Positions 53,219 to 62,471 of a stretch of DNA of 64,000 nucleotides are shown in pieces (the first letter of the stretch is position 1; every line of letters begins with the position of its first letter). A program made the position numbers and the translations under genes. This DNA is from Shiraia sp. slf14. Its lineage: Eukaryota > Ascomycota > Dothideomycetes > Pleosporales > Shiraiaceae. The DNA lies in contig AXZN01000030.1 of NCBI GenBank assembly GCA_000498155.1, forward strand, positions 62,001-126,000. Reading direction: 5' to 3'. The notes under the pieces were generated by a model. It did not search any database, had not been told where the DNA came from, and saw nothing but the letters and a program-made list of their open reading frames with translations.

Positions 53219-55342
53219 TCAACGCCTCCGAACATTTCCATACGACCTTTCGTCCTCAGAACTGATGGCATAATCGTCATCGTATCCTGTTATGCCGCGT
53301 ATCGCATACGTAGCTTGCTGAGCAGCGGCATGGCTGTTGTGGCCATAGTTATGGCTAGTAGCGCCATTAATAACATCGTAACCGCGGCGTTCCATCGTGT
53401 AACGTCCATCAGGATCTGACCTGGTGCTTGGGAGAACATCTTGCGGTACGCGAGCATCCCATGGATCCTGATGGATGGCTGCTGGAGGTGAGAGCACCTG
53501 AGATCCTACAGCGAAAGGATTCTCGATGCTAGAGCCAGAGCTTCGCGATGGCGGCGCAGCAAATGGGTTGTCGGCAGCTGAAAGGGAAGGGCGGCGTGCA
53601 GATGGTGGTGGGCGAGTGTTGAAGTTGGAGGGGAAGGACACTGGGGGTGGCGCATGCGTACGTGCGCTTGGATGCCGAGGGTAATTAGCAGGAGTGAGCT
53701 GCGTGTTGATAGGAGGTGGGTTTGGCTGGCTCGCGTGCGTGGAGCGATGGCTGTCTGGGCGTGTCAAAATGGGGCGAGCATCGGTCTTGGAGATGCTGTC
53801 GCGACGGGAAACAGATGTTCGACGTCCAATCGGGGGAGCACTGCTCTGAACGTTGTTCATGGGCATTCCACCGGCACGGGGGTTGTAGTAACTGAGGTCT
53901 TGTTGCTGTTGACGCATCAGAGCAGTCCGCTCTTCACGTTCACGTGCCTCTGCAGCTTGGTTCTCGTTTTGCATGTGTGCAACGTCGGCAGCCAGCAGTC
54001 GCTTCTGCTCTTCCATTTGGGTATGGGTCAATGAAAGTCTACGCGAGCCACCCGGCCGCTTGACACTGTAGTCCGTCGTGGGAGGCTTTGACTTTTCTTT
54101 CTTGTGCTCCTTTCCCACCTTGGACTCCCGGTCCTTCTCCTTTGCGACCTTGGACTCACGGTCCTTGTCCTTTGTGACCTTAGTCTCGCGCGTCTTCTCC
54201 TTCGAGACTTTGACCTCGCGCTCCTTTTCTTTTACAACCTTGGCCTCACGTTCCTTCTCCTTGCGTCGATGCATCTCGTCTCTGTCGGCGGCACGCTGCT
54301 TTTCCTTCTCGGCCTGAAGATTCTCTGCCCGCTCTTCGGCACGGCCCTTTGCACGGCCAAGCTCAAAGCGGACCTGCTTGATGTTTTCCTCCTTGGCTTC
54401 TTCCGTAGCCTCACGATCAAGTTCTTCTTGGCGCCTTCGCTCTTCATCCTTCTTGCGCGAGTGACCTGGGTCCCTGACTCGACGTGAACTGCTCGAAGTC
54501 GCCGAGCTTGCATGGGATGAAGCAGAGCGATCGGCAAACTCGGCATAGTCAATCGGATAAAGACCGTCAGGGTTGTAGGCATCCTGAGAGTAGCCAGCTG
54601 GGGTGACGACTGTGGTGGAGTACTTGCTGCTGGATGATTTTGACTGGCTCCGTGGCTTGCTGGGCGACAGAGGCGCAGAGAATGTATTTGGATTGTGCAC
54701 TACAGGGGAAGAGAACTTGGAGGCTCTCTGGGTGGTAGGTGAGTCACAGTCAGGGTCTGAAGTGACACAGAGTGAAGGGGTTCGACTAGAGGCCGTCGAT
54801 GAGGTATGGCGATGATGGTAACCATGAGAAGCAGGTGGCGGTGGGTTGTAGCTTTCCGAGTGGCCATAGACGGGTGCTTGGGGAGACAAAGGCGCCTCGG
54901 GAAATCCAGTCCGAATGGTATGAGACACATCAGAACCAGGTGATTCGATGGCGGCGTCGTTGGATCCAGTTGATGCATGAGACGAACGCGGCTTGTTCGT
55001 GACCGGAACAATGGGATACTTTTTGCCCCTTTTGCCTCCAAATTCAATAACGATTTCCGGCTTAATGGGCTTGGGTCCTTCGCGAGTAGATGGACGTCCA
55101 CTGCTGGAAGAAGGTCGAACCTGTTGGACAATGTACGATCCGGAGCCAGTTGGGGTAGGTGGGCTTATGGGAGAAGGCGTGTCGTCACGGAAATTTCCCT
55201 TCTTTGGGTAGTACTCTGTAGTCCGCTTCTTGACCTTGGAGCACAGTCTTCCCTTATGAGCCTTGTCGCAAGGGAAGGCTTCCTCGAACTTGGAGCGGTG
55301 CCCATCCGCGTTGATGTAGATTCGCTCTTCGACTCGACACAT
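53219..55342 (-). CDS. Low-complexity coiled-coil protein, 707 aa
   Basis: Function unknown; it resembles a conserved hypothetical of filamentous ascomycetes. The N-terminal 50 residues are the only compact part (MCRVEERIYINADGHRSKFE, then two Cys in AFPCDKAHKGRLCSKVKK) and may be a small folded or metal-binding module. Residues 55-290 are Ser/Pro-rich and disordered. Residues about 290-480 are a highly charged helix with a ten-residue tandem repeat (KEKEREVKVS type), a predicted single alpha-helix or coiled coil. The C-terminal 200 residues are Pro/Arg/Ser-rich and end in YAISSEDERSYGNVRRR. Single exon. No membrane span or signal peptide. Confidence 0.75.
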   Translation of the reverse strand: MCRVEERIYINADGHRSKFEEAFPCDKAHKGRLCSKVKKRTTEYYPKKGNFRDDTPSPISPPTPTGSGSYIVQQVRPSSSSGRPSTREGPKPIKPEIVIEFGGKRGKKYPIVPVTNKPRSSHASTGSNDAAIESPGSDVSHTIRTGFPEAPLSPQAPVYGHSESYNPPPPASHGYHHRHTSSTASSRTPSLCVTSDPDCDSPTTQRASKFSSPVVHNPNTFSAPLSPSKPRSQSKSSSSKYSTTVVTPAGYSQDAYNPDGLYPIDYAEFADRSASSHASSATSSSSRRVRDPGHSRKKDEERRRQEELDREATEEAKEENIKQVRFELGRAKGRAEERAENLQAEKEKQRAADRDEMHRRKEKEREAKVVKEKEREVKVSKEKTRETKVTKDKDRESKVAKEKDRESKVGKEHKKEKSKPPTTDYSVKRPGGSRRLSLTHTQMEEQKRLLAADVAHMQNENQAAEAREREERTALMRQQQQDLSYYNPRAGGMPMNNVQSSAPPIGRRTSVSRRDSISKTDARPILTRPDSHRSTHASQPNPPPINTQLTPANYPRHPSARTHAPPPVSFPSNFNTRPPPSARRPSLSAADNPFAAPPSRSSGSSIENPFAVGSQVLSPPAAIHQDPWDARVPQDVLPSTRSDPDGRYTMERRGYDVINGATSHNYGHNSHAAAQQATYAIRGITGYDDDYAISSEDERSYGNVRRR
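54112..54262 (-). repeat. 30-bp tandem repeats in the coiled-coil gene
   Basis: About five units with a strict 30-bp period, each encoding Lys-Glu-Lys-x-Arg-Glu-x-Lys-Val-x. The period keeps frame and makes a charged repeat. Confidence 0.85.
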
Positions 55343-58300
55343 GGTGGGCAGTATGCGAGCGAAGTAGTGGGAGTCGTCGAGTTGTTAGTGGAGGCTGATG
55401 CTCGGTGGTATGCCCACGCCTCGACCCTAGTGGTGGGTGGGCTGGAGTGATTGGATAGTCTTGTTAAGTGAGCTTGTCCAAAGTATGACCCGGGATGAAT
55501 AATAGGCAAATGTGAAGATAGCCGACAGAGACAGGCGAGGCTGGGCGTGCTTCAGTGATGCGCTTTGGCGAAGTGATGAGTAAGTGAGTCAACGATGAAA
55601 GTCCTTGATGTGTTTTTGTGTATTGAAGGTGAGGTGGTGGTGGTTCCAAAGTCAGCCGGGGAGATATGAGTATTTGAAGGTTGTCCGGGCCACAATGTTT
55701 TCAACTGAGACAGAAGCCAAAAATAGCTTGGGGTAGTCGTAAGACAGTCAGATGGAGACAGAAGAAAACATGCGAAAGGCAGCACTTTTAAAAAGCGCGA
55801 CAAGAAGACAGTGACGATAGGTTGCTGATCCAGACTATGATGTGCAGGCAGGCTGCAGCGGGAGCGATATGCAGGTGAGAAGAGCAGATTGCAGGCCTAG
55901 TGGGTGAAGGGGGTGGTTGTGGTTTTAAGTGGAATGCGGCGCACAGTGTAGCCTGAACACTAGTGGGCAGACACCGTAAACAGGAGCAGCGGCGACGGCA
56001 ACTGTGTACACAGTAAGAGACGCAGAGCTAGGCGGCCATGACGAACATTGCGGCGTGAGAGCATGAGCAGTGGGCGTGCGCGATGGGGTCCATTTCCATA
56101 TAGGGGGGGAGGGGTCCTTATTTTTTTGTTGCGCAGCAGCGGTGAAAGAGCACAGCCTGCGGGCGGATAAGGAGGCAGGGCAGCCACAGGGCCAACCCTT
56201 GTTTGCGACCGGTGACCTGTGCCTGAGGAGTCGAAAGTAGGAGTCAGAGAGGCGTCATTGGCAGAAGGGAGTGAAAAGAATGGAGGGTCAAGGCCCGAAA
56301 AAAAGTCCGCGAGGGCCGGGGAAATGTCTCAGACTTGGGATGGGCAGCAATCATCACAAGCTGGGTCTTTGCGGCCGTCGAGCATTCCCTGTCTCTGCCA
56401 GACAAGCCGCGGACCGCACTTGGGCGCGAGGGACTGTGCGCCCAGTCATTGCGCAGGTAAATTGGCCATGGCGGGAGCAATTTGGAGGGCAAAGCAGCCG
56501 GGCGGTGGCTTGCCAGAAGCTTCCTGCTGATGGAGCTGGAGCTTGCTGGAGGGGGGAGGGGGGGAAGACGAGACGAGACGAGCAGGTATGGTGTGACTGG
56601 ATATTTTTTTCCCTGGCGTGCGGACGACTGGCTGGTCAGCGATGCGGAGGGCGCAAGCGCAAGGCATCTGCAGGCACCAGAGGGCTGCGATTTGCTCGTC
56701 GGCGCCCAATGCCCGACGATATTGGAGAGCGTAGTGGCAGCGGTGGCAGTGGTCGCAGCATGGTGGGAGGGATGGTCGAGGCAAGTTGAGGTAAGGCGCA
56801 GGAAAGGTGCAGCAGCAGGTCACGGTCTGCAAGGCCTGAGTGGTGAATTGGCGGGCGTGGTGGAGACGGTGGAGACGGCAGGCGCGCTACAGCGTAGCTT
56901 CCTTGTGGGTAGAGCCAGGAAGGCACGCGAGCCATGGTTCCTTCCTGCCTTCTCCCGCCGTCCCGCCGTTGTTCGCGAAGCCGGATATGCACTGGCCCAC
57001 TTGCACACATACACTATCATGATTATTATTACTATTACTCCAAGCACGCCTACACCGCATCTGCCGACGGGTGCAGACGGTGGTTAATTCAGAGCACAAG
57101 AGAAACGAGTCGGCAAGTGACATGTCTTGTCTTGTCTTGTCTGGTGTCCATGTCTTGCTTGCATCCTTCCCACCACGCCGCCGTACGCGTGACTGTGCTT
57201 GCTGCCTGGAGCCATCCCAATCGGGACGCGACTTGGTGATGGGCGGGTTTTGGTGTTTGTCATCCGAGTCTGTCTCGTCTCGTCTCTCGTTTCCCCACCA
57301 CTCGCTCGGGTCACTCCACTCTTCTCCCTCCAACGCCCGTCCACTCACTCCCCTTCCCTTTCCCACTGGCAATTTCTCGCTTCCAATAATCCCCATCGTC
57401 CCACTTCACCAGCCACAGTGCTTCACGTCATTGCTCTCTGCCACCCTACTTGGGGGCCAAATCTCTCTCTCTCTCTCCCATCCTCACCACTCACAACACC
57501 TGCACCACCTGCGTCACCACCACATGGCCCTGCAATTAATCATACTTACTGTACAAACACCGCTCTTTCCTGCCCAGCTTCCTCCCACCGACGCATGCGC
57601 CACACCTACTAATCATTTTCTCTCCCAAAAAAAACCTGCCCTCAACCTCAACCCAAAACCTGCGCCACAAGTAAGCAGCCACAAGTCCCATCGTCCAAAC
57701 CCAACAGGCCACAATTCCACACCTCGCCTTCCCATCCCAAAACTGCACTGCCTCACCCACCCGGCGCCTACCTCCCAACCAGTCCAAACATCACATGTAT
57801 CCCCGTCACGCTTTTTCTCTCTCTCCTTCACAGCCCCTCTCTCTGCATCTCCCACCACGCACCTCTCCCAACCCCACCAATCACACACATCCCTCTAGTA
57901 ACCACCCCTGCACAACCGCCACGTCTGCGAACACCTGCAAACAACAACGCCACCATCTTCCTGCATTCCACGTATATATCCCCATCCAGCCCGTTAGGCA
58001 ACTGCATCTCTACAGTCTTGGCCTGCAGTCCCAGCACCCCCATCCAATGCCCGCACGTGCCTTTTGAAATAATAATACAACCTCGTTCCGTTTCATCGGT
58101 GAAATCACGCAGTACATAGCTAGTAAGATAAGATGTTACGGATGCACAAACACCTTGAATATCAATCGTCGGATGTTGGATCATGCACGTGAGAATGACC
58201 AGATCAGACTAGATGATAGCATCCCAAACAGGATAAATAAACGCAAATTGCGAATACAGTTAGGAGTGCCGTTTGGGGCTCACGTCATATCCTATTTTCC

Positions 58301-58897
58301 TCATCCTGAATCTTGATTTAAATCATGCTATTTTACGGATTACTGATTCTTTTCGTTATGCAGATGTGCATGGTACATCGGTACGGGATTTCGTGGGCAG
58401 CCTCATTGCGATTCAGGATGATGTCGCGTAGGAGTGTGGCCTGGAGAGGATGATTAAGCTTTTGCAAGGGGGGCTGGGAGAGCTGAAGACCTGGGTATTT
58501 GAGGAGTGCTTACTGTGTGGGTTACTTACTGTGTAGTAGTGGGTGCTGGGCATCGGGAAGTTGAGGGTTGGTTTAGGCTGCAGGAGTGGGGTGGGCGGAA
58601 ATGTTTTAGAATGGTTGCTTGATGTTGAGGATTTGGGAATTGAGATTTGAGATTTGTGAGGTGAGGAGGAAGAGGGGTTGAGGTGCTGATTCAAGATAAG
58701 GCAAGGCAAGGCGAGGTAAGGTAAGTTGTATGATATGAGTTGGTATGAAATGGAATGTTATAATCATATCATGAAATACATTGTACTATACAATACATAT
58801 TCACCTACTCTACTATTTCCTTTCCTTTCTTTTCCTGTTCATACAACCCACCCTTCCCTTTTCTTTTCCCTCTCTCTCCCCTTCTACTAACGTCACT
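55343..58897. other. 3.5-kb gene-free region with pentanucleotide repeats
   Basis: Upstream region of the 707-residue protein (left) and 3' region of MRP51 (right). It is compositionally patchy: G-rich at 56.2-56.9 kb, C/T-rich at 57.2-58.0 kb, G-rich at 58.4-58.7 kb. Short repeats include GACGA units at about 56567-56583, TTGTC units at about 57123-57141, a CT run at about 57461-57478 and AAGGC-like units at about 58696-58724. Open frames such as 57071-57898 are Pro/Ser/His-rich artefacts. A long leader or noncoding RNA cannot be excluded. Confidence 0.5.
57123..57141. repeat. (TTGTC)n microsatellite
   Basis: Nearly four perfect copies of the pentanucleotide in the intergenic region. Confidence 0.8.
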
Positions 58898-60493
58898 CTA
58901 CCTCTTACTCTCCCTCACGTTACTCTTCATATTCTCCAAAAGCCCATCCAACTGCTTCGCCAACGCACTCTGATCATCCAACTCTTTGCCTCCACTCGTC
59001 TTTGCCGCAAACTCTCCGAAATCCTTCAAAGGCTCGGCATCCATAAATTGCCTCCTTGGTGGTCGGTCATCTAGGCCTCCCTGGGCGACTTGGACCTCTG
59101 CACCCAAAGAGCGCTTCAGCTTGATCTGGATGCGGCCGTCGGTGGTTACAGTGCCGAAGAGGGGTTGCACGTGGACCTTCTTGCCGCCTGGAGTGTCAAT
59201 GTCAATGGTCTCGACATCGCGGGCGTTGGTGTTGCGGGTCGCTGACGAGGTGTCTGTGCTGCGGAATTGGTCGTTTGCCACGAAGCCTCCTACACCTAGG
59301 CGGGCGTAGGCTTCTTTCGAGTTCGAAGTTGCGCGTGGTTGGACTACGCGAGCAGTGATGGGCTTGGGGTTGGCTTGCGGTCCGAGGATGGGATGGTTGG
59401 CAATGTAGGATTTTGTGCGCAGGTAGCCGAGTCCAGCTGAAGGGTGGGTGGATAAGGGCATGGTGTCGGTGTCGAATCGGTAGCTCTCTGAAGATTCGCC
59501 GCGAGTGGCATTATCTGAGAAAGCAGTGTATTTGTACTTGATGGCTGGTAAGCGTAGGAAAGGCAGGATCAGTTTGTTGACTAGCTTCGAGTTGAGAGGG
59601 TCGTTGGCTGTTTCTCGACGAAGAGCCCGAATTCCGTTTTGGATATCTTCCTCTGATATCTGCGCCCATTCCTTTGCCTTCTCCTCATGCCACTTCTCGG
59701 CCTCGGCCACATCCATTGGTGGTGTTTCTCCGCTTTTGGATGCGGCGAGTTGTCGTGTTGTGTAAATCTCGTTCTTCACAAACTCCTGGAGGTAGGTGTT
59801 GAACTCGTTCCTTCGCTTTCCAATTTGCTTGCTGAGATATTTTGTAAAGTCATCTGCATTCATGCCCGGCAGCCATGGCCCCTCGTGCTTCCATCGTCTC
59901 GAATTATGCACGGCTGTATCGACAGGTGGTGGGCTGAATGGGTGGAATTGCTTGCTTTTTGGTCCATTCTTCTTGGAGTTTTCCTTGAGCGCTTCTAAGA
60001 AGAGTCCTGCCTCATCCAAGCCCAGTCGAGTATCATATGAAGTGGTATCGTCCCGCGCCTCAAATGCACCTTTTGGTGGTGTGCTGGACAGGTCATATTC
60101 CCTCATTTGTGCCAGACCCCTCATCATTGGTACACCCATCTCTTCCCACTTTTCCCTTGTCCGCACATGGTCAGCCGCAGAGTCGAAATCTGTGACATGC
60201 TCAATTGTGTCTAATTGCTTCACACGCAGCACAGGATCGCTGACTTGTACCAAATGTGATCTTGACGGTAGAGGCCGCTTCAATCCCCAGTCTCCACGCG
60301 CCAGAGAACTCTTGGTCGTTGTAATGGCTTGGTGTGTCGGGTATGGTAAGGTCGCCGTGTCAGAGGCCTTGAGAATGCCCGCACCAACAGGCTCACTCAC
60401 ATTTGGCCGTGGGAGCGGATTCGGGAGCGAAAAAAGGCGGGAGTTGCGTAAGAGGTTGGAGGCCGGCGATAATGACTGGCGGCGGAGAGCCAT
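58898..60493 (-). CDS. MRP51: Mitochondrial small-subunit ribosomal protein Mrp51
   Basis: Fungal mitoribosome small-subunit protein (bS1m group) needed in yeast for translation of COX mRNAs. ATG 60493 is chosen (531 aa) because MALRRQSLSPASNLLRNSR gives a basic mitochondrial presequence followed by the family start RLFSLPNPLPRP. The frame extends upstream to ATG 60562 and 60580. Conserved blocks are DTATLPYPTHQAI, SSLARGDWGLKRPLP, LDTIEHVTDFDSAADHVRT and KWEEMGVPM near the start, then GPWLPGMNADDFTKYL and HPSAGLGYLRTKSYI. The C-terminus is Lys/Asp-rich and helical. Single exon. It lies head-to-tail after the RTR1 gene. Confidence 0.88.
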   Translation of the reverse strand: MALRRQSLSPASNLLRNSRLFSLPNPLPRPNVSEPVGAGILKASDTATLPYPTHQAITTTKSSLARGDWGLKRPLPSRSHLVQVSDPVLRVKQLDTIEHVTDFDSAADHVRTREKWEEMGVPMMRGLAQMREYDLSSTPPKGAFEARDDTTSYDTRLGLDEAGLFLEALKENSKKNGPKSKQFHPFSPPPVDTAVHNSRRWKHEGPWLPGMNADDFTKYLSKQIGKRRNEFNTYLQEFVKNEIYTTRQLAASKSGETPPMDVAEAEKWHEEKAKEWAQISEEDIQNGIRALRRETANDPLNSKLVNKLILPFLRLPAIKYKYTAFSDNATRGESSESYRFDTDTMPLSTHPSAGLGYLRTKSYIANHPILGPQANPKPITARVVQPRATSNSKEAYARLGVGGFVANDQFRSTDTSSATRNTNARDVETIDIDTPGGKKVHVQPLFGTVTTDGRIQIKLKRSLGAEVQVAQGGLDDRPPRRQFMDAEPLKDFGEFAAKTSGGKELDDQSALAKQLDGLLENMKSNVRESKR

Positions 60494-60993
60494 GGCGATG
60501 CGACAGCCGCTGGCGGGAGCGTCAATGGCGGCTGAAGTGATGTGGGTTGTTTGAGGCGCCATTGAAATCTCAAAGTTCATGTTCGGTCACGTGCACACTC
60601 CCGCGGTCAAGCGCCCGCTCTGATGGGCTGAGCCATCACATTTCACAAGACAAAATGCGTACTACAATAATGCAGACGAAGAATAATTTCCATGGAGGGA
60701 ATATTTACATTTTTCAAATGTGTGTCTGAGGCTAATCTAGATTCTTTCAAGCTTTTCTATTGGTACCTCTTTGGTATCAGCCAATGCAAGATTTTACAGT
60801 ATATGATAACCTGCACGGAGGGTAATGTCGATGCAGCCACTTTACGCTGCCAATTTACCCGTATTTGGGTTCGTAGACATACAGATGCACATAAGCTTCT
60901 GTGTCTTTTATAATTATTGCAGCAGGCTGAATATTCATTCTCATCATCCATTCAACCTCTTGTATAGTAGCAATGTCTCAATATACAGTTGCC
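60494..60993. other. Intergenic, MRP51 promoter
   Basis: 500 bp between two minus-strand genes, AT-rich in its middle. Promoter of MRP51 and terminator of RTR1. No other feature. Confidence 0.5.
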
Positions 60994-61893
60994 TCAGGTC
61001 GGTAAGTGCTTGTCCCAGTCCTGAGCATCATCTTCATCCTCATCGTCTTTCTCTTTTCTATCTGAGCGAGGGACATGGCCCTCAATGGCCAAGGTATGTT
61101 CAGATATTTGAGTCTTCAGCGATGGGGGTAGCGGCGGCGCGCTAGGGGCCTGGCGTTCAGTGATCTGATCTTGAATGAGGTCGTTGTTCACCTTGCTTGG
61201 TTGGCCTGGCTTCTCGCCACGCTCGACAGCTAGATGCTCCACGGCATCGTCGCGTGCTGCCCATGCCGCAGCCACGTCGTCCTCATCATCGTGAGACGCG
61301 ACACTTGTAGCAGTCTCTTTCTTCAAACGCAGTGGCAGCGCCTTGTGGTGTTCTTCGATATTATCCACCATGAGCTCAATCTTGTCGCCATAGCCACCCT
61401 CGCGCATCCATGCAGGTTCCTCATTGAGCTGCACTTTGACATACAAAGCTCGCTTTGCGCAGTCGTCTGAACACCACACCTCCAGCACTTTACGGTCGAC
61501 AATCTCAACACCATGCTCTGTATCAACAAACTGCTTCTTCGCTGTCGAACGTGCCCGTTGCTTCGGTCGTGGACAAAGCGCATAGCCGCACTTGTCACTA
61601 ATGTTGCGCTCTTCAATCAAGGCATCGTAGTCGGCAGGTTGGAAGGGGACCAAGGCGTCGCAGAAGTGTTGCGCATCAGCAGGCGAGGGCCGTTTAGGAT
61701 CTGCATCAGGTGAAGTAGGATAATCCATTAGCGTCATAATGGATTCAAGCACTGCCGCTTCGACCTGCTTGCGATGTTCGAGAATGTTTGCATGGTGAAG
61801 GGCGACCTGGAGGTGGCGTTGGTTGACAGGCTTCTTTCCAGGTGGGCCATTTGCTGGCACTGTGGTCTTCTTCAGTATCGACTTGGGTTGCAT
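60994..61893 (-). CDS. RTR1: RNA polymerase II CTD phosphatase Rtr1 (RPAP2)
   Basis: Atypical phosphatase of the Rtr1/RPAP2 family that removes Ser5 (and Tyr1) phosphate from the Pol II CTD and helps import the polymerase. ATG 61893 (MQPKSILKKTTVPANG) gives 299 aa. The frame runs 116 codons further upstream through leader sequence without family features. The helical N-terminal part (NQRHLQVALHHANILEHRKQ) precedes the zinc domain, with ligands in KCGYALCP (CX4C) and VWCSDDCAKR (CX3C plus downstream). The acidic, disordered C-terminus ends DDAQDWDKHLPT. It shares a 578-bp divergent promoter with BBC1. Confidence 0.9.
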   Translation of the reverse strand: MQPKSILKKTTVPANGPPGKKPVNQRHLQVALHHANILEHRKQVEAAVLESIMTLMDYPTSPDADPKRPSPADAQHFCDALVPFQPADYDALIEERNISDKCGYALCPRPKQRARSTAKKQFVDTEHGVEIVDRKVLEVWCSDDCAKRALYVKVQLNEEPAWMREGGYGDKIELMVDNIEEHHKALPLRLKKETATSVASHDDEDDVAAAWAARDDAVEHLAVERGEKPGQPSKVNNDLIQDQITERQAPSAPPLPPSLKTQISEHTLAIEGHVPRSDRKEKDDEDEDDAQDWDKHLPT

Positions 61894-62471
61894 GTCGCGG
61901 GTGGGTAGTGGACGTGGCGGTCGGGCTGTGGTTGGTGGAGGAGCAGAGATGCAACGACCTTGTGTTCTGCGCGTGCTCTTCACGCTGTTAGTGCTACCAT
62001 CAAGGAGAAGAAACTGCCTGATACAGCCTAGAAGATTCAAGCAGGCGTGTCCGTGTGCAAAGCATATCGCTCTCAGGCATGTCAGAAGCGGCCGCTTTGC
62101 TTTGCTTTGACAGAGCAGGTGTCGCCAAGCCATTAAGCTACGTGGGGCGGCGTACAACTGGTTGTGTGTATGATGACGAACGACTCTCTCCCACCCCCAC
62201 CCACCAGCCCTGAGGCCACCACCCCCAGCAGACCTCACCATTCCCAGCTCTCTGTTCCTCTAGCTGTATGGCTGCTGCGAGGAGCGAATTGTAAGCACAG
62301 CATCCGATTCCGCGCCGCCCGCCCTGCTGCCAGAGCTGATGTATGCCATCGTCGGGCAGCCATATTAACTTCCAACCCATCCGCTGCGCGCCCACAGGCT
62401 GCCCGTAGCTGTAGCCTGTTGCCGTCACCCTCCCCCCAGCTGGCCTTTCTCCATCATTGCGAATTGCCACC
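61894..62471. promoter_or_regulatory. Divergent promoter region, RTR1 / BBC1
   Basis: 578 bp between divergent starts that should hold both promoters and leaders. Pyrimidine-rich just before the BBC1 start. No named site recognised. Confidence 0.6.

Noticed and set aside
57071..57898. 275-residue open frame as a gene
   Set aside because: Composition follows the C/T-rich DNA (Pro, Ser, His, Thr); no domain, and competing frames are equally long.
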